From: an uncultured Gemmatimonadales bacterium
GTDB lineage: Bacteria; Gemmatimonadota; Gemmatimonadetes; JACCXV01; JAHWKZ01
Direction: 5' to 3'
DNA: 23,629 bases
NCBI GenBank assembly: GCA_947259315.1
Contig: CAMYLR010000007.1
Location: 1 to 23,629 of the forward strand
The translations under genes were made by a program, and so were the position numbers. Below the pieces are notes generated by a model, which worked only from the letters and a program-made list of their open reading frames with translations, searched no databases and had not been told where the DNA came from. The number at the start of each line of letters is the position of its first letter. The first letter of the stretch is position 1. This document shows positions 1-7,076 of this stretch, piece by piece.

Positions 1-130
<130 letters not shown>

Positions 131-149
131 TCAAATGAATCAAAACTGG

Positions 150-225
150 TGGAGCCCAGGAGCGGGTTTGAACCGCCGACCTCGTCCTTACCAAGGACGT
201 GCTCTACCGACTGAGCTACCTGGGC
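150..225 (-). tRNA. tRNA-Thr (anticodon GGT)
   Basis: This is a 76-nt cloverleaf on the minus strand. The acceptor stem GCCCAGG pairs with CCTGGGC, the anticodon stem CGTCC/GGACG encloses loop TTGGTAA with anticodon GGT, and the T-loop is GGTTCAAACC. The discriminator is U73 and CCA is genome-encoded. It is the last of four tRNAs before tuf. Confidence 0.95.
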
Positions 226-235
226 TCAATGACGC

Positions 236-312
236 TGGAGCGGGAGACGGGTCTCGAACCCGCAACCCCGAGCTTGGAAGGCTCGTGCTCTAGCCAGTTG
301 AGCTACTCCCGC
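236..312 (-). tRNA. tRNA-Gly (anticodon TCC)
   Basis: This is a 77-nt minus-strand tRNA. The acceptor stem is GCGGGAG/CTCCCGC, and the anticodon stem CGAGC/GCTCG encloses loop CTTCCAA with anticodon TCC. The T-arm GCGGGTTCGAGACCCGT is followed by encoded CCA. It lies 10 nt upstream of tRNA-Thr(GGT). Confidence 0.95.
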
Positions 313-340
313 GCGCCGCGGTGTCGTTAGAACCGTTCCA

Positions 341-426
341 TGGTGGAGGGAGGAGGATTCGAACCTCCGAAGGCTTAAGCCAGCAGATTTACAGTCTGCC
401 CCGTTTGACCGCTTCGGTATCCCTCC
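341..426 (-). tRNA. tRNA-Tyr (anticodon GTA)
   Basis: This is an 86-nt class II tRNA with a long variable arm, on the minus strand. The acceptor stem is GGAGGGA/TCCCTCC, the anticodon stem GCAGA/TCTGC encloses loop CTGTAAA (GTA), the variable arm is GGCTTAAGCC, and CCA is encoded. A long variable arm with GTA is diagnostic of bacterial tRNA-Tyr. Confidence 0.96.
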
Positions 427-445
427 ATTGATCCCCGAGCAGTAG

Positions 446-471
446 CGTGGCCACCCGACGAGCTGGCCACG
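446..471. other. 8-bp hairpin between tRNA-Thr(TGT) and tRNA-Tyr
   Basis: CGTGGCCA (446-453) and TGGCCACG (464-471) form a perfect inverted repeat with a 10-nt loop, inside the 52-nt spacer between two co-transcribed tRNAs. No T-run follows, so a terminator is unlikely. A processing or stabilising hairpin in the precursor is the inferred role. Confidence 0.5.
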
Positions 472-478
472 GCAAATC

Positions 479-554
479 TGGAGCCGATGACCAGACTCGA
501 ACTGGTAACCTGCTGCTTACAAGGCAGCTGCTCTACCAATTGAGCTACATCGGC
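479..554 (-). tRNA. tRNA-Thr (anticodon TGT)
   Basis: This is a 76-nt minus-strand tRNA. The acceptor stem is GCCGATG/CATCGGC, the anticodon stem GCTGC/GCAGC encloses loop CTTGTAA with anticodon TGT, and CCA is encoded at 479-481. It is the first tRNA of the cluster. With Tyr(GTA), Gly(TCC), Thr(GGT) and tuf it reproduces the order of the E. coli thrU-tyrU-glyT-thrT-tufB transcription unit. Confidence 0.95.
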
Positions 555-580
555 TACCGGGTCTCTCTCCCCACTGAGCA

Positions 581-615
581 CTCGGCACCGACCGAGGGCG
601 CGCCGCACCGCCCTC
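581..615 (-). other. Two mutually exclusive small hairpins in the tRNA-operon leader
   Basis: CTCGG (581-585) can pair with CCGAG (592-596). GAGGGCG (594-600) can pair with CGCCCTC (609-615). The two stems share bases 594-596, so only one forms at a time. Both lie in the leader between the promoter at 650-677 and the first tRNA. The function is unknown; they may only guide 5' processing. Confidence 0.35.
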
Positions 616-649
616 CTGGACGCATTACGCCTGAAAGAAAAGAATGCCA

Positions 650-677
650 AATATACGGTTAGCTTCGCAGATGTCAA
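650..677 (-). promoter_or_regulatory. Sigma-70-type promoter of the tRNA-tuf operon
   Basis: On the minus strand a perfect -35 TTGACA (672-677) is followed after 16 nt by a -10 TATATT (650-655). It lies just after the cysS stop codon and about 95 nt upstream of the first tRNA, as expected for a strong stable-RNA promoter. Confidence 0.75.
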
Positions 678-696
678 CACCCCCCAGGGCAGGAGG

Positions 697-2097
697 TTAG
701 ACCTTCTTCCAGCGCACCCCCTGGGCGGTATCTTCGAGCACCACGCCGCGGCCGGCCAACTCCTCCCGGATGGCGTCCGCGCGCGCGTAGTCCCCGGCCT
801 TACGAGCCGCTTCGCGAGCCGCGATCAGAGCCTCAATGTCGGCGCCGATCTCGGCCTCGCCGGGGTCCGGGGTCAGCACGTCGTATATGCTATCAAAGCT
901 CTTCAGAAAGCCCCCAAGCTGGTCACGATCGGCGGTCGTCGCCTGTCCCGAATCCAACGCTCGGTTGACGTCCCGAACCCACTCGAAAACCGCCGCCAGC
1001 GCACGGCTCGAGTTGAGGTCGTCGTCCAGCGCCGTGTCAAACTCAGTGGCCGCTTGCTGGGTGCGGCCGGCCAGCTCGTCGTTGGGCGAATCCCCCGCGG
1101 GCAGCTGTTCCAACCGATCCGCAAAGTCAGCCAGACGTTCAAGGGCCGCAGCCGCCTGGTCGAGTCCGGCGAAGGTGAAATTCAGCTGCGACCGATAGTG
1201 CACCGAGAGCAGCAGGTAGCGAATCACTCGGGGGCGATAACCCCGATCCAACAAGTCGCGCAGCGTGTAAAAATTGCCCAGCGATTTGGCCATCTTCTGA
1301 CCATCGACAATTAGGTGTTCGGCATGGATCCAATAGCGGACGAACGGTTTCCCAGTGGCCGCCTCGGACTGGGCGATCTCGTTCTCGTGATGGGGAAAGA
1401 CATTGTCGACCCCACCGGTGTGGATGTCGAACGACTCCCCCAGATACTCCATCGACATCGCAGAGCACTCGATGTGCCAACCGGGCCGACCGCGGCCCAG
1501 AGCCGTGTCCCAGGCCTGCTCATCCGGCTTGGCCGCCTTCCAAAGCGCGAAATCCTTGGGACTCTCCTTGTCGTACTCATCCGAGTCGACCCGCGCACCA
1601 TCGCGCATCTCGGAGAGATCGACGCGCGAGAGCTTGCCATAGTCAGGAAAGGTGGAGATTCGGAAATAGATCGATCCATCATCGGTTGTGTAAGTGTGGC
1701 CGTTATCGCGAAGACGCTCGATCAACCCGACCATCGCGTCGATATGATCGGTGGCAGCCGGGTACTCCTCCGCGGGATCGATACGCATGGCGGCCAGATC
1801 GTCGAAAAATGCCCGCTTGTAGGGATCGGTGTACTCTCCGATCGACACCCCGGTCTCAACCGCCTTACCGATGATCTTGTCATCGACATCGGTCAGGTTC
1901 ATAACCTGCACGACATCGTAACCCCGACGCTTGAGAACTCGTCGCAGCAAGTCCTCGAACAGAAACGTCCGCAGATTCCCTATGTGGGCGAAGTCGTGAA
2001 CGGTCGGTCCGCACGTGTAGATCCGCACCCGACCCGGGTCCAACGGTTCGAAGTCGACGGTCTCTCGCTGCAGCGTGTCGTACAGTCTCAGCCCCAT
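697..2097 (-). CDS. cysS: Cysteinyl-tRNA synthetase
   Basis: This enzyme charges tRNA-Cys with cysteine in the cytoplasm. The 466-aa length is normal for the class Ia family. The TCGPTVHDFAHIGN segment holds zinc ligand Cys29 and the HIGH motif (HIGN, 38-41). Further zinc ligands are Cys211 in HIECSAM, and His236 and Glu240 in FPHHENE. The KMSKS loop is KMAKS (268-272). The start ATG lies 2 nt after the mscS stop codon, so the two genes are almost certainly co-transcribed, probably from the PadR/SPFH side. No terminator is evident between its stop and the tRNA promoter downstream. An antisense open frame covering much of the gene is a shadow. Confidence 0.97.
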   Translation of the reverse strand: MGLRLYDTLQRETVDFEPLDPGRVRIYTCGPTVHDFAHIGNLRTFLFEDLLRRVLKRRGYDVVQVMNLTDVDDKIIGKAVETGVSIGEYTDPYKRAFFDDLAAMRIDPAEEYPAATDHIDAMVGLIERLRDNGHTYTTDDGSIYFRISTFPDYGKLSRVDLSEMRDGARVDSDEYDKESPKDFALWKAAKPDEQAWDTALGRGRPGWHIECSAMSMEYLGESFDIHTGGVDNVFPHHENEIAQSEAATGKPFVRYWIHAEHLIVDGQKMAKSLGNFYTLRDLLDRGYRPRVIRYLLLSVHYRSQLNFTFAGLDQAAAALERLADFADRLEQLPAGDSPNDELAGRTQQAATEFDTALDDDLNSSRALAAVFEWVRDVNRALDSGQATTADRDQLGGFLKSFDSIYDVLTPDPGEAEIGADIEALIAAREAARKAGDYARADAIREELAGRGVVLEDTAQGVRWKKV

Positions 2098-2099
2098 CG

Positions 2100-2945
2100 C
2101 TAGCCCCGCCCCGAGCTACCGGAACCTCCCTCGGGTTCGCCCTTATGCCAGATCGTCCGCTGAGGAAACGGGATCTCGATCCCCTCGGCGTCGAACCGGT
2201 GCTTGATTCGGCGCCGCAACTCGCGGGCGACATCCCACTGCTTTAGCGGCAGTGTGCGGGCCATCATGCGAATTACCACGGCTGAATCCGTGAACGCCTC
2301 AACTCCAGGAACAGTAGGCGTCTCGAGCAGTAGTGCTCCGTACACGGAGTCGGCGCGCATCTCGGCGCCGATCTCTTCCAATACCGTGATCACCCGGTCC
2401 GGATCCTCGCCGTACCCGACGCCGATTTCGAGTACCGCCCGCGACCACTCCTTGGTCTTGTTCGAGACGACGCGGATATCCCCGTTGGGGACGATATGAA
2501 CGGTCCCGTGCACGTCGCGCAAGATCGTCGTTCTCAGGTTGACTTTTTCGACCACACCGCTGACGCCCGCCGTCTCGATCGCGTCGCCCAGCGAGTACTG
2601 GTCCTCGAGCAGGATAAAGAACCCGCTGATCATGTCCTTGACCAGCGTCTGGGCGCCGAAACCGACCGCCAAGCCGGCGATGCCCGCGGTCGCCAGCACC
2701 GGCCCAAGCGAGATCCCGAGTTCTTGGACGACCATCATCACCGTCACCGCGGCGATGACGACAAGACCCGTGGTGGTGAACACAGCGGCCAACGTCTTGG
2801 CGCGTTGCCGAGCGTCGTCGGTATCGTCGACGTCAGCGCGCGCGATCCGACCTCGCAGCGCCCTGAGGACGAGATAGGCGACCGTCCCGCCCAGGAGCAC
2901 CAGCCCGATCCGGGCCGCGCTTAGAGTTACCTCGTTCCAATCCAT
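2100..2945 (-). CDS. MscS-family small-conductance mechanosensitive channel
   Basis: This is a predicted inner-membrane channel that opens under membrane tension to release solutes. The 281 residues fit the small MscS class. There are hydrophobic segments at about 10-29 and 52-75, and the pore-lining third segment lies at about 79-112. The pore has the Gly/Ala-rich pattern LATAGIAGLAVGFGAQTLVK followed by DMISGFFILLEDQYSLGD, the family signature. The beta domain follows (VVEKVNLRTTILRDVHGTVHIVPNG), then the alpha/beta vestibule. It sits 46 nt downstream of the SPFH gene and 2 nt upstream of cysS, so it belongs to a membrane-themed run. It is too divergent from E. coli MscS to give it that symbol. 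Confidence 0.93.
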   Translation of the reverse strand: MDWNEVTLSAARIGLVLLGGTVAYLVLRALRGRIARADVDDTDDARQRAKTLAAVFTTTGLVVIAAVTVMMVVQELGISLGPVLATAGIAGLAVGFGAQTLVKDMISGFFILLEDQYSLGDAIETAGVSGVVEKVNLRTTILRDVHGTVHIVPNGDIRVVSNKTKEWSRAVLEIGVGYGEDPDRVITVLEEIGAEMRADSVYGALLLETPTVPGVEAFTDSAVVIRMMARTLPLKQWDVARELRRRIKHRFDAEGIEIPFPQRTIWHKGEPEGGSGSSGRG

Positions 2946-2991
2946 GACGATCGGCGCGAAGGTAGGGTCGACCCGGCCAGGTTACAAACGG

Positions 2992-3960
2992 TTACGCGGC
3001 TGGATCTGCCGTCGGTGCGGGCGCGGTTGGTGAGGCTAGGGTCGTGGAATCGCCGTCGCCGGTGCCAAACACCTCGCGAATCGCCCCCAAACTCCCGAGC
3101 ACGCCGGTGACCTCGAGCGGCAGGAAGACCTTGGTCGCCTGCCCGTCGGCGATCCCCTGGAGGGCGTCCAGGTACCGGATCGCGATCAGGTCGGGAGTCG
3201 GGTCACCGGTGTGGATCGCGCCAAATACCCGTTCGATCGCCCGGCCCTCGCCCTCGGCCACCGTCTCGAACTCGTAGCGCTTGCCCTCAGCCACCCGTTT
3301 TATCGCTTCCGCTTCCCCCTCGGCCTCCAAGATCTGTTTCTGCTTTACCCCCTCGGCACGCAGGATCGCTGAGCGCTTCTCGCCCTCGGCTTCGGTAACC
3401 ACGGCTCGGCGAAGTCGTTCGGCTTTCATCTGACGGTGCATCGCATCCGTCACGTCGGGTGGTGGCTCGATGCGTTGGATCTCAACCCGCACCACGCGGC
3501 TTCCCCACTTGTCGGTCGCGTCGTCGAGAATCTCTCGCAGTCTTGCATTGATGAGTTCGCGTGAGATCAGCGCATCGTCGAGCTGGAGATCGCCGACGAC
3601 GTTACGCAGGTTTGTCTGAGCGAGTTTCGTAACCGCCAGAATGAAATCGCCCACGTTGTAGAGGAGCTTTACCGGATCCGTGGGCTCGTAGTAGATCACC
3701 GCGTCGACGGTCACCACCACGTTATCCTTGGTAATCACCTCCTGCGGCGGCACGTCGACCACCTGCTCCCGCATGTCGACCTTTAGCAGCCGCTTGACGA
3801 ATGGCATCACCCATCGAAGGCCAGAGTCTACGGTGGTTTCGTATTTGCCGAGGACCTCGACCAGTCCTTTTTCGTAAGGTCGAACGATGCGAAATCCGGT
3901 GGCGGCCACAAACACGAGCACCACGGCCATAAAAACAAATAGCACAACAATCGGGTCCAT
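2992..3960 (-). CDS. SPFH/band-7 (paraslipin/stomatin-like) membrane protein
   Basis: This is a stomatin/prohibitin-type scaffold of about 322 aa. An N-terminal membrane anchor (about residues 3-25) is followed by a band-7 domain with [21 protein letters not shown] and a strongly conserved central part ([20 protein letters not shown], then [20 protein letters not shown]). A coiled coil rich in EAEGEKR/AEGEAEA repeats comes next. The C-terminus is low-complexity Pro/Ala/Thr. SPFH proteins of this type typically pair with NfeD partners in membrane microdomain and quality-control complexes, and here the NfeD-containing gene lies 28 nt upstream. The ATG at 3958-3960 follows a G-rich Shine-Dalgarno (GAGAGGGGGG). 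The adjacent GTG at 3961-3963 is an equally possible start. Confidence 0.93.
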   Translation of the reverse strand: MDPIVVLFVFMAVVLVFVAATGFRIVRPYEKGLVEVLGKYETTVDSGLRWVMPFVKRLLKVDMREQVVDVPPQEVITKDNVVVTVDAVIYYEPTDPVKLLYNVGDFILAVTKLAQTNLRNVVGDLQLDDALISRELINARLREILDDATDKWGSRVVRVEIQRIEPPPDVTDAMHRQMKAERLRRAVVTEAEGEKRSAILRAEGVKQKQILEAEGEAEAIKRVAEGKRYEFETVAEGEGRAIERVFGAIHTGDPTPDLIAIRYLDALQGIADGQATKVFLPLEVTGVLGSLGAIREVFGTGDGDSTTLASPTAPAPTADPAA

Positions 3961-3988
3961 CACGCCCCCCTCTCTCGATTATGGGTCA

Positions 3989-4783
3989 TTATTGATCCGC
4001 CGGGGCCACGACCAATCGCGCTCCCCGGATTCCAACCACCACGACGTGAGCGCCAGGCTCGAGCGGCTGGCCATCGGTAGTCGCACGCCACTCCTCGGTC
4101 TCGACGCGTACCATTCCGGTCGCGGTTTTGGCATCAACCCGCGTCGTGACGACGCCGCGGCTATTCAGGTATCGATTGGCTCCGATCGCGAAAACAGCTT
4201 CGTCCTGATGGCTCATGAACTGGCGCACGTAGGCCAACGCGAGGCCGGAGACGAAGAAGAACACCAACCACTGAGCCAACAACTGAACGCCGAGCCACGC
4301 CAGCACCGCCCCCGCGACCGCGCCGACGGCGAAGGGCAGAAGAAAAAAGCTGGCGGTGAAGATCTCACCCAATCCCATGATGATCGCCAAGCCCGTCCAC
4401 AACCAACGCCACGTCGCGTTCGTGACGGGGTCGCCATCACCGGCGATCGTCAGCGCCAACCCACCGGCGGCCAAAACCAAGGCGACAAAGCCGGCAGCCG
4501 CGAAACGGGCTTGCCGGTTGCGAGCCGTCTTGCCGGTGGTCACCTCTTCCCACGAGGGGACCTGCCCTGCGGATGAGCGCCGCTCGGCGGCCCACGCTTC
4601 GGCGAATGCCGGCAGATCCGACCCTACGACCGCGTGCGCTGAACGACCCTCCGCCAACACTTGGACAAGGTGTTGCTCTAGCTCAGCTCGCATCTCGGTC
4701 ACCGCCTCAGGGGGCACCCCCGTCTCGCGCCAGTAGCGCTCGCAATCGGAAACGACCGTCACCATGTCGCTGTGATCAGACAT
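3989..4783 (-). CDS. HAAS-NfeD fusion membrane protein
   Basis: This 264-aa protein appears to join two modules. Residues 8-70 look like a HAAS-type helical domain, as found in proteins encoded next to PadR regulators (DCERYWRETGVPPEAVTEMR, then AELEQHLVQVLAEGRS). After a hydrophobic helix at about 92-112 comes an NfeD-type part: membrane helices at about 126-190 (WTGLAIIMGLGEIFTASFFL onward) and a C-terminal OB-fold-like beta domain with LNSRGVVTTRVDAKTATGMV and VRVETEEWRAT. Its ATG overlaps the PadR stop by 8 nt (ATGTCTGA), indicating translational coupling. The SPFH gene follows after 25-28 nt. The NfeD part is recognised with good confidence. The HAAS assignment rests on sequence flavour plus the PadR neighbour. 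Confidence 0.82.
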   Translation of the reverse strand: MSDHSDMVTVVSDCERYWRETGVPPEAVTEMRAELEQHLVQVLAEGRSAHAVVGSDLPAFAEAWAAERRSSAGQVPSWEEVTTGKTARNRQARFAAAGFVALVLAAGGLALTIAGDGDPVTNATWRWLWTGLAIIMGLGEIFTASFFLLPFAVGAVAGAVLAWLGVQLLAQWLVFFFVSGLALAYVRQFMSHQDEAVFAIGANRYLNSRGVVTTRVDAKTATGMVRVETEEWRATTDGQPLEPGAHVVVVGIRGARLVVAPADQ

Positions 4784-5129
4784 CGCGCCCTCCTCTCAAG
4801 ACCGTCTCTACTCCGATCGACAACTCCCGCCACTCTCGACTCCACTCGTCGAGCCGATCACGGCCCAGCTCGGCGATGCGGTAATACTTGCGCCGGGGCC
4901 CCTCCCGCGACGCGACCTGATAACCCTCGACCAGGCCCTGCTTCTGCAGGCGGCTCAACAGCGGATAGATGCTGCCCTCACTCACCAAGCCCAGACCGCG
5001 CTCGCGGAGCTTTTGAGCCATCTCGTAGCCGTAGCTGGGCTCTTCAGCGACGATCGCCAGCAAGCACATGTCGAGAACGCCCTTGAGAAGCTGAGAACTG
5101 CGTTCGGTGCTGACCGCTCTAGCTATCAT
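4776..5129 (-). CDS. PadR-family transcriptional regulator
   Basis: This is a small winged-helix repressor of about 117 aa. It has the PadR signature LLKGVLDMCLLAIVAEEPSY, then GYEMAQKLRERGLGLVSEGS, IYPLLSRLQKQGLVEGY and GPRRKYYRIAELGRDRLDEW. A longer in-frame reading starts with TTG at 5163-5165, but that codon lies inside the putative operator, so ATG 5127-5129 or 5136-5138 is more likely. Neither has a Shine-Dalgarno. A -10 box ending at 5137 would place the transcript start on the A of ATG 5129, suggesting leaderless translation. It is coupled to the HAAS-NfeD gene by an 8-nt overlap, the classic PadR-HAAS pairing. Confidence 0.92.
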   Translation of the reverse strand: MIARAVSTERSSQLLKGVLDMCLLAIVAEEPSYGYEMAQKLRERGLGLVSEGSIYPLLSRLQKQGLVEGYQVASREGPRRKYYRIAELGRDRLDEWSREWRELSIGVETVLRGGRDV

Positions 5130-5136
5130 GCGAGAC

Positions 5137-5165
5137 ATGATACCATATTTAACCTTGCAATGCAA
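5137..5165 (-). promoter_or_regulatory. Predicted PadR-operon promoter
   Basis: On the minus strand, TTGCAT (5160-5165) is followed after 17 nt by TATCAT (5137-5142). The -10 matches the consensus at 5 of 6 positions, while the -35 is poor. The expected start, 7-8 nt further on, falls on ATG 5129. An alternative -10, TAAATA (5146-5151), would make the palindrome the exact spacer, but then the -35 is not recognisable. Confidence 0.5.
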
Positions 5166-5168
5166 GGT
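5152..5168. promoter_or_regulatory. Putative PadR operator (perfect 17-bp palindrome)
   Basis: ACCTTGCA-A-TGCAAGGT is an 8+8 perfect inverted repeat with one central base. It overlaps the predicted -35 and spacer immediately upstream of padR. PadR proteins bind such dyads and usually autorepress. The position fits, but binding by this protein is inferred. Confidence 0.6.
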
Positions 5169-5186
5169 AGCGGCAAAGAAGGAGCC

Positions 5187-5204
5187 TCGCGCCCTGGGGC
5201 GCGA
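5187..5204 (-). terminator. Possible weak intrinsic terminator of the smpB-pyr operon
   Basis: A 7-bp stem TCGCGCC/GGCGCGA with a 4-nt loop (CTGG) lies 20 nt after the stop of the last gene of the operon. On the minus strand it is followed by a loose pyrimidine tract containing TCCTTCTTT, not a clean T-run. It also separates this operon from the PadR promoter. Confidence 0.45.
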
Positions 5205-5224
5205 TCGTCAGGAGGGGGTGGGGT

Positions 5225-5728
5225 CTAGTCGTCGGTGAGCCGGAGCTCGGTCAGCACCCAGCGACCGCGCACCTGGCGCGTACCGGCGAAGACGCGGTCG
5301 GTACGAGGCTTTTCAGCGGGTCCTTCGCGATACACACGTTCGCCCACCGCGTACGCCGTTCCATTGTCTGCATCGTAATGGGTCGACGCCGGGAAACGGA
5401 GCTCGATCTCGTCGCTCGAGTCAAACAACTCCTGCAGCAGGTACTGTAGCTGGCTGGCCGCCAGACGTTGGTTCACACGCTCCCTTTGAACCACCACGTA
5501 CACCCGCCCATCGCGGGCCAGTTGGGCGATCTCACGAGCGTTGCCCGACTGCCAGAAGTTGGCCAGCTGATCATAGGTCTCCTGGAGGGACGTCGGCACA
5601 GGCGGCGCCTGCGGCTGGAACTGAGCGCCAACCGGTTGCTGACCGATCTCCTGGGCGTCAACCGACGACGCGCCGACCACCGCTACAGCGGCCGTCAACA
5701 CGGCAAGGGAGGAGAGCTTGCTAGCCAT
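5225..5728 (-). CDS. Secreted/periplasmic protein of unknown function
   Basis: I do not recognise a named family. The 167-aa product begins with a clear signal peptide (MASKLSSLAVLTAAVAVVGA, likely cleavage after SSVDA-Q at about 26). A Pro/Gln-rich linker follows, then a compact alpha+beta region: a helix (LQETYDQLANFWQSGNAREI), strands (GRVYVVVQRERV, DEIELRFP, NGTAYAVGERVY) and a final RWVLTELRLTDD. The helix-then-sheet pattern resembles a small NTF2/SnoaL-like fold, which is a guess. It starts 17 nt after pyrE and is the last gene of the long operon. A weak AGGA lies about 16 nt upstream of the ATG. Confidence 0.8.
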   Translation of the reverse strand: MASKLSSLAVLTAAVAVVGASSVDAQEIGQQPVGAQFQPQAPPVPTSLQETYDQLANFWQSGNAREIAQLARDGRVYVVVQRERVNQRLAASQLQYLLQELFDSSDEIELRFPASTHYDADNGTAYAVGERVYREGPAEKPRTDRVFAGTRQVRGRWVLTELRLTDD

Positions 5729-5745
5729 CGGCTATGAGTACTTTC

Positions 5746-6372
5746 CTACTCCGGCTTTGTTCCCGCCCCGCTGGGTCGACTTCCGGGCTTTTCGAGCTCG
5801 AGCCCGGCGGCACACTGGGGACACCGGCCCGGCGGCACCTGAACGCCTTCCAGAGTGACCAGCGCCGCCGAGGGGACTCGCCACTCGATCTCTCCTGCAG
5901 AGCGATCGACTAGCGTGGCTACGCCGACGACCTGAGCTTGGTGACGCTCGAGCAACTCAACCAGCTCGCGCAATGAGCCCGCAGTGGTCACAACGTCTTC
6001 GACCGCCACCACCGGTTCATCCACCCGCAAGCCAAAACCGCGACGAAACGCCAACCGTCCGTCCTGTGGCTCCCGCTCGGCCCAGATCGAACGGCAACCC
6101 CACGCGCGAGCGACTTCGTAACCCAGCGTGATCGCGCCCAGCGCGGGCGAGGCGATCGTCGCCGGCGGCGTATCCAAGCGCGGTGACAACAGCGCCACCA
6201 GATCGTGCGCCGCGGATTGAACCAGATCGGGGCGCTCCAGTAGTCGCGCGCACTGCACATACTCAGCGCTGTGAAGCCCGCTCGAGAGTTCGAAGTGGCC
6301 CTGTGTGACGGCTCCGATCGCGATCAGTCGATCGAGCCACCCGCGCCCGTCGGGGGTGCGTTCGCTGCTCAC
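5746..6372 (-). CDS. pyrE: Orotate phosphoribosyltransferase
   Basis: This enzyme converts orotate and PRPP to OMP, the fifth step of UMP synthesis. The 208 aa carry HFELSSGLHSAEYVQCARLL near the N-terminus and the PRPP-binding motif VVAVEDVVTTAGS (121-133). The C-terminal extension has a CPQC pair (184-187) and KPGSR, as in one bacterial PyrE subgroup. The GTG start overlaps the pyrF stop by 4 nt (GTGA, 6369-6372), so translation is probably coupled. It acts directly after PyrD/PyrK and just before PyrF in the pathway, all encoded here. Confidence 0.95.
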   Translation of the reverse strand: MSSERTPDGRGWLDRLIAIGAVTQGHFELSSGLHSAEYVQCARLLERPDLVQSAAHDLVALLSPRLDTPPATIASPALGAITLGYEVARAWGCRSIWAEREPQDGRLAFRRGFGLRVDEPVVAVEDVVTTAGSLRELVELLERHQAQVVGVATLVDRSAGEIEWRVPSAALVTLEGVQVPPGRCPQCAAGLELEKPGSRPSGAGTKPE

Positions 6373-7076
6373 GCGGCGAGCTCGGCCTGAATCCTAGCCA
6401 CAGCGGCAGCAGGATCTTGTGCCCCGGTAACCGCCCGTCCCACGACTATGTATGAGGCGCCGGCCTTCAGAGCCGCCTGCGGCGTCGCCGTTCGTGCCTG
6501 GCCGCTGTGGTCCGCAATCGACCAGGTTGGTCTGATGCCAGGAACGACCAACAGCGGGGCTGGCCCAAGCGCGGTCCGCAACCGAGCCGCGTCGCTGGCT
6601 GCGCACACGCAGCCGTCGATGCCCGAGTCGATGGCCATCTCCGCCAGCGCCGTAACGGCGTCACCCAGCGCCCTGGCTCCGGGACCCACAATCCGCGTGT
6701 AGTCGTCTTCGCCCAGACTCGTGAGAACGGTCACCGCAAGCAGTCGCAATCCTTGGTCGCCGACATCCGCGGCTCGCCGGGCGGACTCGAGCATCTCGAC
6801 ACCGCCCGCGGCGTGCAACGTGACCAGATCGACCCCAAGCTCGGCAGCGGCTGCCACCGCGCCGGCGACCGTCGCCGGCGTGTCGTGAAACTTGAGATCG
6901 AGAAACACGCTGTAGCCGGCGCCGATCAGCTCTCGAACGAATGCCGGTCCTACTCGCGCGTACAGAACGCTTCCCACTTTGTAGCGCTCGACGAGACCCT
7001 CCAGCGATGCCACGCACGCCTCCGCGTCGGCAACGGTCTTGTGATCGAGCGCGATGATCAGCGGTGACGGATTCAA
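6369..7076 (-). CDS. pyrF: Orotidine 5'-phosphate decarboxylase
   Basis: This enzyme decarboxylates OMP to UMP, the last step of de novo pyrimidine synthesis. Counting from the TTG at 7074-7076 the product is 235 aa, the normal length. It begins with the conserved strand SPLIIALDHKT. The catalytic DxKxxD is Asp60, Lys62 and Asp65 (FLDLKFHDTPATV), and the phosphate-binding end reads GASYIVVGRAVTGAQDP. The open frame extends upstream to 7196, but that stretch is antisense-like sequence inside pyrD with no similarity to the family. The TTG overlaps the pyrD stop by 4 nt (TTGA), matching the GTGA couplings of its neighbours. Confidence 0.94.
   Translation of the reverse strand: MNPSPLIIALDHKTVADAEACVASLEGLVERYKVGSVLYARVGPAFVRELIGAGYSVFLDLKFHDTPATVAGAVAAAAELGVDLVTLHAAGGVEMLESARRAADVGDQGLRLLAVTVLTSLGEDDYTRIVGPGARALGDAVTALAEMAIDSGIDGCVCAASDAARLRTALGPAPLLVVPGIRPTWSIADHSGQARTATPQAALKAGASYIVVGRAVTGAQDPAAAVARIQAELAA

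Noticed and set aside
447-662. Short open frames across the tRNA cluster
   Set aside because: They run straight through tRNA-Thr(TGT) and its promoter, so they are not genes.
1315-2103. Long open frame (262 codons) antisense to cysS
   Set aside because: cysS is unmistakable with all motifs. The antisense product has no recognisable domain and follows from GC-rich codon structure.
5130-5165. TTG start giving a 129-aa PadR
   Set aside because: The codon lies inside the palindrome and the predicted -35 element, and the extra residues are not part of the PadR fold.
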